A stretch of DNA of 64,000 bases from Calothrix membranacea FACHB-236 (lineage in GTDB: Bacteria; Cyanobacteriota; Cyanobacteriia; Cyanobacteriales; Nostocaceae): positions 62,001-126,000 of the forward strand of contig NZ_JACJPX010000001.1 in assembly GCF_014696315.1 (NCBI RefSeq). Reading direction: 5' to 3'. This document shows, one piece after another, positions 53,901-61,471 of the stretch. How positions within the stretch are numbered: the stretch's first letter is position 1; the number at the start of each line of letters is the position of its first letter. The notes beneath the pieces were generated by a model. It was not told the origin of the DNA, did no database searches, and saw only the letters and a list, made by a program, of their open reading frames with translations. Both the position numbers and the translations under genes were made by a program.

Positions 53901-55884
53901 CTTGCAAATTGCGATTGTCACTATTTATTTGAGAGTTATTAATTATAATATTCTGAGGAGAAAAACTAGCATATCCTGATTTACCGATATAGATAACGCC
54001 AGAATCACCAACACTAGAAATATTACTATTATTTTCAATTTTAACTTCTTGACGGGCACTAATTGCTATATCTCCTGCATAGCCATTGCCATTGTTGCTA
54101 GTATCTAAGTTAGATTGATTTAAATAGACAGATCCGCCACTAGATTTAATACTGATATTACTAAATTGTGTATCATCATCAGAATTGCTAGCAGCGGTTA
54201 TATTACCAAGGTAGATATTGCCTAATGCTTGAATATTTACATCTCCAGCCAATCCATTATGAGTTTCAGATACGATATTTGCTAATGCTGTATCAATATA
54301 ACCATGTTTACTGATTAGGCTAATATTACCGCCATTGCCATCGACTTCCTCAAATAAATCAGAAAGTAAATCTCCATTAGTAATAATGTTGCCATTGCTA
54401 ATCAGATTAATACTATTACCACTATCCAAGCCAAGAGAAATATCAATTGTGCCATTAGTTGTGATATGACCTCGTGAATCAACAGTAACATTACCAAAAG
54501 TATCAATTGGGCCTGTGGTAATGTTTCCTGGTAGTTCATTAGGTGAATACTGATTAGTTAACAGAATTTGCCCTTTTATCGGTTCACCTGCTTCTGTTGT
54601 ATTCACATTACTAATGCTCCCGATATTGATATCTGCACTCGAACTAGGCGCATGAGTTTTAACTTGACCAATTAGTCCTAAAATTGGCTCTGGTGTCATT
54701 CCAGGAAAAGCAAAAGCTGTAGTTCCAGCACGAATATCTAATGTTGGTTCAGATGCACCTTGAATATAGACATAATTTGTATCATCAGGCAAAGTCTCTG
54801 ACAGTGGCACATCTTCTGTAATAGAGTTTTGTGGAGCGGTTGTGTCTGCACCTGTAATGAAAATACTGTCAATATTTACAGAACCCCCTGCAAGGATGTG
54901 CAAAGATGCTCCTTCATAACTTTCAAAACTCACATCTCCACTAGCGCGAATAATGGGATCATCAGGACTGGAAAGCTTACCTAAACTACTATCTAATTTC
55001 TCAATCCGAAAATTACCACCACTCCAATAATGAGCATCCCCTCCCACAGTATTTGCACTCCGCAGCAACAAATCACCGCCAGCAAATAAGCCACTATCAG
55101 GGTGATTTAAAGCAAAAATATCAATATTCTGATTACCTTGCACTAATAACTTCCCACCCGCAGCCACAACCAAAGTATTGACAGCTGTATCTCGCAGTTT
55201 GACAGTATTTTGTGCTTGTAGTGTTAAATCTTTGCCTGCTTGTAGCCTACCTTGTAAATCGAGATTACCAGCTATCAGGCTTAAGTCTTGCCCCGCAGTT
55301 AAATTACCAGTATTGCTAATACTTGCAGAGTGATTAGCACCAAATTGCAAACCTGGACGGATGCTAACTGTAAGTAATGGTGCGGCTTGTGGATTTGTAG
55401 CGCTAAACTTCAAGCCGTTGTCAAACACAAAGCTATTGGCTGTTGTCGCCAGGAAAGAACCAGCGACATCTAAACGAGCATTGGGGCCAAAAATAATACC
55501 ATTGGGATTGAGTAAAAACAGATTTGCTCTACCATCTACGCCCAAAGTGCCAAATATCTTTGAAGGGTCACTACCTGTGACACGAGTCCAAATATTTTCA
55601 ATACCAGCAGGATTGGCAAAGTATATTCTTTGACCATCACCAACGTTAAATTGCAAAAAACTCTGAAATAAATTGACACCTCTAGTAGCTCCGCCTTCAA
55701 TTAAGGTTGCAGGTAAACCCTGAACTTTGGCATTTGGTTTGAGCGTTGCGCTTTCTGCACCTAATGTCCCATCCGGGATAATTTGAGCGCGTGCAGAACC
55801 AATCCATGCGATAAATACACCACAGATTGCTAATAAATTTAGCAACCTCAATTGCCATAATTGTTGGCGAGGAGCTGGAAGCAT
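50959..55884 (-). CDS. filamentous haemagglutinin-type exoprotein (TpsA-like, 1641 aa)
   Basis: A signal peptide (cleavage after ARA, residue 33) is followed by the two-partner-secretion domain (about 34-260), with FLQFNVGDGQRIYFANP and NLFLLNPNGIIFGPNARLDVAGSF. The long central part (about 400-1450) consists of repeated beta-helix units such as GSGNAGNINIK and ADSLSVTNNSYLNAST. The C-terminus has a single pair of cysteine-containing segments (QIAQNCGAG; SSSCAVKK), seen in cyanobacterial members. It should be exported through a TpsB/Omp85-type pore, which is not in the window. A DUF928-like gene lies 275 nt upstream. Confidence 0.93.
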   Translation of the reverse strand: MLPAPRQQLWQLRLLNLLAICGVFIAWIGSARAQIIPDGTLGAESATLKPNAKVQGLPATLIEGGATRGVNLFQSFLQFNVGDGQRIYFANPAGIENIWTRVTGSDPSKIFGTLGVDGRANLFLLNPNGIIFGPNARLDVAGSFLATTANSFVFDNGLKFSATNPQAAPLLTVSIRPGLQFGANHSASISNTGNLTAGQDLSLIAGNLDLQGRLQAGKDLTLQAQNTVKLRDTAVNTLVVAAGGKLLVQGNQNIDIFALNHPDSGLFAGGDLLLRSANTVGGDAHYWSGGNFRIEKLDSSLGKLSSPDDPIIRASGDVSFESYEGASLHILAGGSVNIDSIFITGADTTAPQNSITEDVPLSETLPDDTNYVYIQGASEPTLDIRAGTTAFAFPGMTPEPILGLIGQVKTHAPSSSADINIGSISNVNTTEAGEPIKGQILLTNQYSPNELPGNITTGPIDTFGNVTVDSRGHITTNGTIDISLGLDSGNSINLISNGNIITNGDLLSDLFEEVDGNGGNISLISKHGYIDTALANIVSETHNGLAGDVNIQALGNIYLGNITAASNSDDDTQFSNISIKSSGGSVYLNQSNLDTSNNGNGYAGDIAISARQEVKIENNSNISSVGDSGVIYIGKSGYASFSPQNIIINNSQINSDNRNLQGQSGEINIESLNNILITDSKIISGATGIDSTANASNISIKSIGSVVLSESEVFNDVITGGTGNSGKFSIESGLISLDKTTVQSGNNGSGKSGDIDIHASESIFLNSAKLFTDNEGSGVAGYIKLIAANNVAIDNSIITSESNYNSDADLYSTINIEATQGSVFLNQSKISTTNFNLGYAGDVSISARDEISIVKNSSGIEEDNHYRGIFSKGNLGNIYIGWNSSLIPKKVTIDQSFLSTSNQVDGDNQAAIFAKNTGDIKIQSLGDLVFTSSNLETVTNGSGAGGSIYINAKSVSLAEQSSLLANTLGTGKAGSVTVTAAGGSVSLSESSINTGSNELTSDLSPPNTAGKGGGGDIDIRADSLSVTNNSYLNASTFGSGNSGNFLITVDKAISFTDSSILSAGTDGDGNAGNINIKAQSVFFSNESRIDAETFGSGNAGNLEITAQLLSLSNTSRINAQSFGSGNAGNINIKTQSLSLTEGSRFNADTRSIGKGGSITINPFDEQNPSAASVNISGYALINKFSSGLFVNTESKESNAGDGGNITIRTGTLNISDGGVLSAPSKSSGNGGDISVNVNNLEITGGGQILTNAYRSGDAGNIKINATDNITIAGQDFKYQERLKQLIAIVSNIKDNYDFVLPDNEQEAKRILGSINQYSGLFANTEIGSTGDGGTINIDPEQVTIKDSARISVDSQGSGVAGSISITADRLTLDTQANITADTDSGQGGSITLNLQDLLLFRRQSFISTTAGRQGAGGDGGAIAIKLNSNNGFIVSPALENNDIAANAFSGSGGTIEIDAKGVIGLATLTRQELEQKLGTTDPGKLNPQSLQTNDITAISQTDPQLNGVISISSPDIDPSKGIVSLPTNASDPSQQIAQNCGAGDEKTVGQFTDVGRGGLPPKPDELLSANTVWEDIRLTANSLHTINSSYSTSAKPPQQKAVLVMPATGWVFNDKGDVTLVSQTPKTAASWLNSSSCAVKK

Positions 55885-56011
55885 ATCAGTATTGCCTTGG
55901 GACTTTCCCCTGATTTATACAAATCTCTGCAGAAATTTAAGTATTTTTTTGGATAAAAATTATCCAATATTTTACTCATCTCCCAAGGCAAATGGCGAGG
56001 TTATGGTTTAG

Positions 56012-56158
56012 GGGATGGGGAATGGGTAATGAGTAATGAGTAATGAGTAATTGGGTGTTGGTAATTTCTCCTTGTCTTCATCATCTTCCTCATCTCCCTT
56101 TTTCCCCTCATCTTCGTCATCTCCCCAGTCCCCAGTCCCTAGTCCCCATTACCCCTTG
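56012..56158. repeat. heptamer tandem repeats
   Basis: TAATGAG units, then C/T-rich TCATCTT/CCCAGTC units, between the exoprotein and DUF928-like genes. Confidence 0.7.
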
Positions 56159-57124
56159 TCACCTTGTCCCCCCTGCTCCCTCTGCTTCGCTATTACCCAT
56201 TGTTCCCTGTTGAGTAGTAGGTGGTAATAAAGGCTGATCTGCTAATGCGTCCAGCTTCACGGATTTCAACAAATCTGACCAATATTGCTTAATTTGCGGG
56301 TCATTTGGACTCTGGCGGCGTAAATCAGCCAAAATGCTGAGGGCGTTCTCCCAAAATCCAGCTGTTGCATAGAGAACTGCACGATCTAAAGGTGTTGGTG
56401 TCTCTTTTACTTGTGCAGCAACGTTTTCATCTTGCATGAGCTGAATTTTGCCTTCCAAATAAAAGTCGCGATCGCGGCTATTGGGATCACAAATCATCGA
56501 AAAAGCCCAAGTATATTCTTTGCCAGCTTTCAAAGGTGGTTGATTGGCTTTGAGGGTAATCCCAACAATTCCAGCTTGATCAAAAGCTTTGAAATTCTCC
56601 TTATATAACGGATCGAGGTTATCGTCCTCCCGCACTACAAATTCTAGTTCCGTGACTGTTTTTGAGGCTTTAGGAATAGAGAAGAAGAATGTGGGACGCT
56701 CTTGTGTGGTGTATTGAGTGTCTCTATTGCTTGGGATCAAAGGAACCACCACTTCTCCACGCTGGAAGCAAGCTCCCCTTGATGCGGCTGAACCTACTCT
56801 ATTAGGTTTTCCTGGTAAAAAGCTAATCAAAGTCCTGCGACCTTGAATATATCCTGTAACATTTCTAATTGCCGTAGTAGCATATATATCTCCGGGACGT
56901 AGTTGCGCTGCTTGCTGAAAATATCTCAAAGCTCTACGATAGTTTCTGCGCTTAGTTTCTGTATAGCCCAACCTCATATATTGGTTGTAGCCTGTTGTCA
57001 CTTGCGCTACTTGATAAACTGGCTCTAATGCGAAAATTTTGCTCGTGCTGACAGCCCCAAAAGGAAGGCATACTAAAAGAGCAAACAGATAACTTGTCCA
57101 CAATTTACGTTTCATAATATTCAT
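56159..57124 (-). CDS. DUF928-like secreted protein (321 aa)
   Basis: A signal peptide (LWTSYLFALLVCLPFGAV) is followed by a TPR-like pair (TGYNQYMRLGYTETKRRNYR, LRYFQQAAQLRPGD) and then the DUF928 region: ERPTFFFSIPKASKTVTELEF, LPPLKAGKEYTWAFSMICD-type. In cyanobacteria DUF928 genes frequently sit beside haemagglutinin-type or CHAT-domain genes, as here. The function is unknown; a role with the exoprotein is inferred. Starts at 57124 or 57115 are both possible. Confidence 0.85.
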   Translation of the reverse strand: MNIMKRKLWTSYLFALLVCLPFGAVSTSKIFALEPVYQVAQVTTGYNQYMRLGYTETKRRNYRRALRYFQQAAQLRPGDIYATTAIRNVTGYIQGRRTLISFLPGKPNRVGSAASRGACFQRGEVVVPLIPSNRDTQYTTQERPTFFFSIPKASKTVTELEFVVREDDNLDPLYKENFKAFDQAGIVGITLKANQPPLKAGKEYTWAFSMICDPNSRDRDFYLEGKIQLMQDENVAAQVKETPTPLDRAVLYATAGFWENALSILADLRRQSPNDPQIKQYWSDLLKSVKLDALADQPLLPPTTQQGTMGNSEAEGAGGTR

Positions 57125-57572
57125 TCTGTTGGTACCACTCTTCTAAGGTGGGCATACAGCCAAAGCCTTGTTTTATAGTAATTTCCCGAATAGCAATCCT
57201 AATAAATTAAAAAATTTAGCTTTAACACGCTTGTGTATTTATCATCGAGTGAGAGATAGATACTTGTCTCAGACAATATATGGTAATTACTAGTTCCCAT
57301 TTTTGAGATTAAGATGTTTTGCCTAGTCAGTCATTAACCTTTGATCATTTGTAGTGTCTCACAAATGATTTACTACTGCTATACAAGTAAACCATACAAA
57401 CACAGCAAAACATCTGAGGGTAGCTTTGACAAATGCCAATGCCGAATGCCCAATACCCCCATTTTCCACCTAGGCGTTCATAGGATCAATCACACAACTA
57501 GGATATAAAAGTATCTTTTATCTATCTCGTAGGCTCTAACTTCTATTTTCTGACACTAAGAATTAAAAAATA
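57125..57572. other. 448-nt intergenic region, no gene seen
   Basis: Upstream of the DUF928-like gene. It contains no clear hairpin; a short AATGCC-type repeat is near 57435-57460. Low-complexity AT-rich sequence for the remainder. Confidence 0.4.
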
Positions 57573-58631
57573 CTATATTCCTTTAAATCCCATACGGGTT
57601 TCTACTTCTTGTTCTACTGGTGTAGAACTCAATTTTCGAGACGCAAATCTTTGAGAACTATGACGCGAAATCCCAATTTGGCTAATCAATATCCCTAGTA
57701 AAATTAAGCTACTACCAATATATTGAGCCATTGTAGGGGCTTCATTTAATATCAAAAAAGCGGCAATGATACCAACAATTGGCGTAAATGAGCCGATTAA
57801 GGATGCTGTAGACACTGTAGAATCTCTTAAGCCTTTGAGCCAAAATGACTGCCCTAGTACTACAATGACAGCACCATAAAATAACATCCATTGCCACAGA
57901 AAGGGTGAGAAAACATCAATAAAATGTTCTCGACCATAAAGTATTAAAGCTATAAAGAAAAATATTACAGTTCCTAAAGCAGTACGAAAAATACTATAAA
58001 TTCCTAATGGGATTTGCGAGAGGTATTTTTTACCAATAATTGTAGAAACAGCTATAGCGATAGATCCAATTGCTGCCAATACTTCCCCTAGTCCTAAATT
58101 CAAAACCCCCATACTCATCATGGTAACGCTTGGAGGTTGCAGAAAAATTGTGAGACTAACGCCAACAAATGCTGCGATCGCACCAATAATTTCCCACCTA
58201 TTTACCTGTTCTCGCAGCAACCAGACTGATAAAGCCAGCGTTAATGGGGGTTCCAAGCGTCCGATCAAAATTACATTGTTGACTCCTGTAATTGCTAAAG
58301 CTTGGAAAATTAAGCCAGGGGCCAGCGCTCCTGATAAAATCGCGACAACGGTAAGGCTGAACCAATCTCTTTTCGATAGTTGCTGCAAAGTCGTTTTATT
58401 CCACTGTCGCCAGTAAATAGCGCTCAAGACTATCAACGCGCAAAGGTTACCGACAAATAAGACATTACACAGCGAGATAGGATTGCGATCGCCTATCAAG
58501 TTATTGGCACCAATTTCTGTGAGCTTACGAGTAATTGCACTAGATGCACCAAAGATGAGGATTGCTAACCAGAGATATATTTGCCCTGGAATTCTTCGGT
58601 GCAAGCGATTTCTTCTTTTTACTCTAGTCAC
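57573..58631 (-). CDS. EamA/DMT-superfamily transporter
   Basis: A 352-aa inner-membrane protein with about ten spans arranged as two EamA repeats (about 15-155 and 170-315). Visible motifs include GASSAITRKLTEIGANNL, LGRLEPPLTLALSVWLLREQ, and the second-repeat FTPIVGIIAAFLILNEAPT. Family members export amino acids, nucleosides or metabolites. The substrate is not readable. The C-terminal tail is polar. Confidence 0.92.
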   Translation of the reverse strand: MTRVKRRNRLHRRIPGQIYLWLAILIFGASSAITRKLTEIGANNLIGDRNPISLCNVLFVGNLCALIVLSAIYWRQWNKTTLQQLSKRDWFSLTVVAILSGALAPGLIFQALAITGVNNVILIGRLEPPLTLALSVWLLREQVNRWEIIGAIAAFVGVSLTIFLQPPSVTMMSMGVLNLGLGEVLAAIGSIAIAVSTIIGKKYLSQIPLGIYSIFRTALGTVIFFFIALILYGREHFIDVFSPFLWQWMLFYGAVIVVLGQSFWLKGLRDSTVSTASLIGSFTPIVGIIAAFLILNEAPTMAQYIGSSLILLGILISQIGISRHSSQRFASRKLSSTPVEQEVETRMGFKGI

Positions 58632-58845
58632 AATAACACCACTGTATACAATCAGCCTTTACTTAAAAATACTGTAAGCCACTTGTGAATTTAACATCCC
58701 ATAACTCTCTGAAAAAATGCTGAGAATTAACTGAAATTTCTCAAGGGATAAATTCATCAAAATCATGGTTGAGTTTCAGTTCAGCTTCAGCGCTAACAGC
58801 GATAGTGTGGTTGTTCCAGAAAAATTCCAGGTTTAGGAGTCAAAA

Positions 58846-59223
58846 ATGAAACTCGCTACCATGCTCACCAGCGTTGCCTTAATCGGTTGTTTTACAATTT
58901 GGGATGCTCCCCTCAAAGCTATTAATCCCTCACTAGTTCAAGCTTCAGCCGCAGAAGCAAAGGACGCTACAGGGTTAACGGCTCAACAAAAAATAGAATT
59001 CCTCGCAAAAAACAAGGGTCAGTTTGGTAGCGGTGACGCTTTGCGACGCTACTTTTTTGGCGATTTAGAGCCAATTGCAGTACAACCAGGTGGTGCAGGT
59101 ATGGTAGTTAACTTGTACAACAAAGCCAATAATGTCACCATCGCTTACTGTGCAACCTACGATGTGGTTGTTGCAATCAAGAAAGGCAAGATTGCTAAGT
59201 TTGAATCCAACGAAGTTAAATAA
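58846..59223 (+). CDS. small exported protein, unknown (125 aa)
   Basis: A signal peptide at residues 1-25 (LATMLTSVALIGCFTIWDAP) is followed by a region with SAAEAKDATGLTAQQKIEFL, FGSGDALRRYFFGDLEP and VVVAIKKGKIAKFE. It is probably secreted to the periplasm. AGG upstream at 58834 may be the ribosome binding site. I do not recognise the family. Confidence 0.75.
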   Translation: MKLATMLTSVALIGCFTIWDAPLKAINPSLVQASAAEAKDATGLTAQQKIEFLAKNKGQFGSGDALRRYFFGDLEPIAVQPGGAGMVVNLYNKANNVTIAYCATYDVVVAIKKGKIAKFESNEVK

Positions 59224-59563
59224 TGAGTGCTGAGTGCTGAGTAATTAAGTTGTTCTCTTACTCGTTACTCAGCAATGCCAAATTCTAATTCTTCTTCATG
59301 TCTTGAGTTTGAAGCCTACCGAAATAGTGCTTCAAGTTGAAACAAAGCAGCTTCAAACCCTTTCCTATTAATACTTTCAGACAGACATTACACCTCACAA
59401 AAATCTTGTTCTTTTCGATGACAGGCGTAGGTACGCCTGTCATTACCTTATTGATAAGCTGCTTTTATAGATATTATTTACAATTATTTGTCAAGCAGTG
59501 TTGACTATTTGTAACAAAATAGTTATATTTGTTTACATAAGTTAATAAATAAGAAAAAAAACT

Positions 59564-59734
59564 ATGTACACAACTGTTAATGAAGACGGCGTTCTCAACA
59601 ACTACGCAACTGAACCCCAAATGTACTACGCTGATTACCCTGCAATTTGGGAACAGCGCAAATATGTTATACAAAGCGTTTGTGCTACATTACTTGTCAC
59701 TACTCTGGTGTTGGTTGGCTTGAGTGTTAGCTAG
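59564..59734 (+). CDS. psb34: Psb34-like small membrane protein (56 aa)
   Basis: A short gene with one membrane span at the C-terminus (ATLLVTTLVLVGLSVS) and an N-terminal MYTTVNEDGVLNNYATEP followed by YPAIWEQRKYV. This matches, from memory, the HLIP-like protein Psb34 (ssl1498/tsl0063 type), which binds photosystem II assembly intermediates and lacks chlorophyll-binding residues. An intrinsic terminator (59783-59809) ends the transcript, supporting a real gene. The assignment rests on pattern and should be confirmed by alignment. Confidence 0.7.
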   Translation: MYTTVNEDGVLNNYATEPQMYYADYPAIWEQRKYVIQSVCATLLVTTLVLVGLSVS

Positions 59735-59782
59735 AATTTTTTAAATTTGGTATCAGTTCGTTATTCGAGCTTCTCCTTTTCA

Positions 59783-59809
59783 CCCCGGTTAGTGCCACCG
59801 GGGTTTTTT
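59783..59809 (+). terminator. intrinsic terminator of the Psb34-like gene
   Basis: CCCCGGT pairs with ACCGGGG across a 7-nt loop, followed by six T. Confidence 0.9.
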
Positions 59810-59833
59810 GTGAGCAATTAACCATACATAATC

Positions 59834-59862
59834 AAAAACCCAGCCTTAATGACTGGGTTTTT
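59834..59862. terminator. second, bidirectional hairpin
   Basis: AAAAACCCAG pairs with CTGGGTTTTT across a 9-nt loop; A-run and T-run on both sides allow function in either direction. Confidence 0.7.
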
Positions 59863-59871
59863 GCTGGGGCA

Positions 59872-59997
59872 TAACAATTAATGTAAAACGATACATTGTG
59901 AATGTAAGCGCCAACATTGTGAATGTCAAACAATACATCATTAGTGCAAAGCGATACATTGTGAATGTAGCAAATTACATTTGAGGTAGAACGATTG
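59872..59997. repeat. degenerate 21-bp tandem repeat, six units
   Basis: The 13-bp palindrome ACATTGTGAATGT starts at 59893, 59914 and 59956, intervals of 21 and 42. The units at 59872, 59935 and 59977 are degenerate copies in the same register. All reading frames contain stops, so it is not coding. It may be a set of binding sites of the neighbouring transposon-like terminus. Confidence 0.75.
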
Positions 59998-60084
59998 CAA
60001 TTAAAATCGCAACTGTAACAGAGCGATGTCTGCGGCTGGCTACGCCTACGCAGATGATATTATGGCTATGCTGAAGGCGATCGC

Positions 60085-60122
60085 TAATCTGTCACCGACG
60101 ACAGATAATTTGTCACTGTACA
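60085..60122 (-). mobile_element. terminus resembling a Tn7-like / CRISPR-associated transposon end
   Basis: Read on the minus strand, the 38 bases begin TGTACAGTGACAAATTATCT and continue with GTCGTCGGTGACAGATTA. From memory this is the terminus of type V-K CAST elements (ShCAST/AcCAST), with the TGT...ACA end and the TnsB-type repeat. The element body would lie to the left of 60122. Beyond 60085 the similarity ends in a HIP1 site. No transposase, TniQ, Cas12k or second end is visible, so this is a solitary or remnant end. Confidence 0.65.
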
Positions 60123-60130
60123 AATAAAAA

Positions 60131-60162
60131 CCGTGGAGACTTATCAAAGTCCACGGCTTTTT
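60131..60162. terminator. hairpin right after the transposon-like end
   Basis: CCGTGGA pairs with TCCACGG across 12 nt, followed by CTTTTTT; ends 120 nt before the arsS stop codon. Could terminate plus-strand read-through. Confidence 0.7.
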
Positions 60163-60285
60163 GGTGTGGTGTGAGGAGACTTAACTAATGCCATCATAAA
60201 CCGATTTCAGCCTTAGCGATCCAGGTGAAAGGGTTTTTTTCACAAAATTGTCATTTGATGACATTTGGATGCATCAAAATCCATT

Positions 60286-61293
60286 TTAAACTAAAGCACC
60301 GCCGCAACTCGAACCACACCCGGCGGTGCAACCATAGCAATAGGCGGCGGTTTGGATTTCATTGATTAAATCTAAACTACCAGCTGCTAGTAATTTAGCT
60401 ATTATTAAGGTTTCACCATTAGGAGTTTTTGCTGGTAGATTCATCATTTGATTAAAGTCGCAATCATAAACGTTGCCAAGGTAATCAATTGATAATTCAT
60501 CACGACACATTAAATGTTCAACTGTACTGGCATTAAAATTTGATTCTAAAAATTGTAGATAGCTGCTATAAATTTTTTTACGTTCTAAATGCATTTTAGT
60601 TCTACCGACTGGCAGATTGGTAATAGTGAAGAGGTTGTTAAATACAATGCCAAAATGTTCTTGTAAGAAAATTTTGTAATCTTGTTCTAGCTTTGTTTGT
60701 TCCGGTGCTAAAGAAAATTTCTCGCCTTGAGGTAACTGTGGATTATAGACTAAGTCCAAAATTAAATCTGGATTTTTGCCATAGCCTACTGCATTTAGCA
60801 ACTGCAAAGCTTTGACTGAGCTATCAAAAACACCACTACCGCGCATTTTATCAACATTATCTGCTAGGTAACATGGCAGAGAGGCAACTACTCTCACTTG
60901 ATGTTTGGCAAAGTATTCTGGTAAATCACCAAAACCATCTACAAAATAAATAGTTAAATTAGAACGAACAATTACCTGTTTTCCTGTTTGTCTTGCTGCT
61001 TCCACCAATGGCTTGAAACCATAATTCATTTCTGGTGCGCCGCCAGTTAAATCGACAATTTTAATTTCAGGGAATTTATAAATTAGCTCAATTAGCTGTT
61101 CGCAGATTTCTTTTGATAGTTCTTCTGTGCGTTTTGGCCCGGCTTCCACATGACAGTGTGTACAGGCGAGGTTGCAGCGTTTACCAAGATTGATTTGTAA
61201 GACTGATATACTCTTTTTTGTTAAAGGTTGACTGAGCTTTTGTTTAAATGGTGTTAATTTGATATCTACTGAATTTATTGTTTGAGTTTGCAT
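60286..61293 (-). CDS. arsS: arsenosugar biosynthesis radical SAM protein ArsS
   Basis: A 335-aa radical SAM enzyme. The 4Fe-4S cluster motif is C40-N-L-A-C44-T-H-C47, followed by VDLTGGAPEMNYGF and a C-terminal cysteine-rich tail (CYGCTAGCGSSCGG) of the DUF3641/ArsS type. ArsS joins the 5'-deoxyadenosyl group to dimethylated arsenic, producing arsenosugar precursors. It lies directly downstream of arsM in the same direction, separated by about 180 nt containing a palindromic repeat. Confidence 0.93.
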   Translation of the reverse strand: MQTQTINSVDIKLTPFKQKLSQPLTKKSISVLQINLGKRCNLACTHCHVEAGPKRTEELSKEICEQLIELIYKFPEIKIVDLTGGAPEMNYGFKPLVEAARQTGKQVIVRSNLTIYFVDGFGDLPEYFAKHQVRVVASLPCYLADNVDKMRGSGVFDSSVKALQLLNAVGYGKNPDLILDLVYNPQLPQGEKFSLAPEQTKLEQDYKIFLQEHFGIVFNNLFTITNLPVGRTKMHLERKKIYSSYLQFLESNFNASTVEHLMCRDELSIDYLGNVYDCDFNQMMNLPAKTPNGETLIIAKLLAAGSLDLINEIQTAAYCYGCTAGCGSSCGGALV

Positions 61294-61397
61294 TGTTTAT
61301 TTTTCCTAGAAAATGAAAATAAAAACTGATAATTAGGGCGAACAAGATGCCCATTCCATAAGAGTTTTATTGTTTATATAGCGAAAAGGTTTGGCAC

Positions 61398-61426
61398 GGA
61401 TGCGTTACGCTATCGCTAACGCATCC
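61398..61426. repeat. palindromic repeat (GGATGCGTTA/TAACGCATCC)
   Basis: Perfect 10-bp arms with a 9-nt loop in the arsM-arsS spacer. Family of 17754 and 48238. Confidence 0.7.
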
Positions 61427-61471
61427 TACGTGAACTTCAAAAATCAAATATGAGTCCTATCTGTTCAAACC

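Noticed and set aside
59872-59997. CRISPR array at the 21-bp repeat
   Set aside because: The units are contiguous and degenerate, with no unique spacers of constant length.
59735-60285. tRNA gene as a transposon target next to the terminus
   Set aside because: No cloverleaf or T-loop GGTTCGA-type sequence was found on either strand between the end and arsS.
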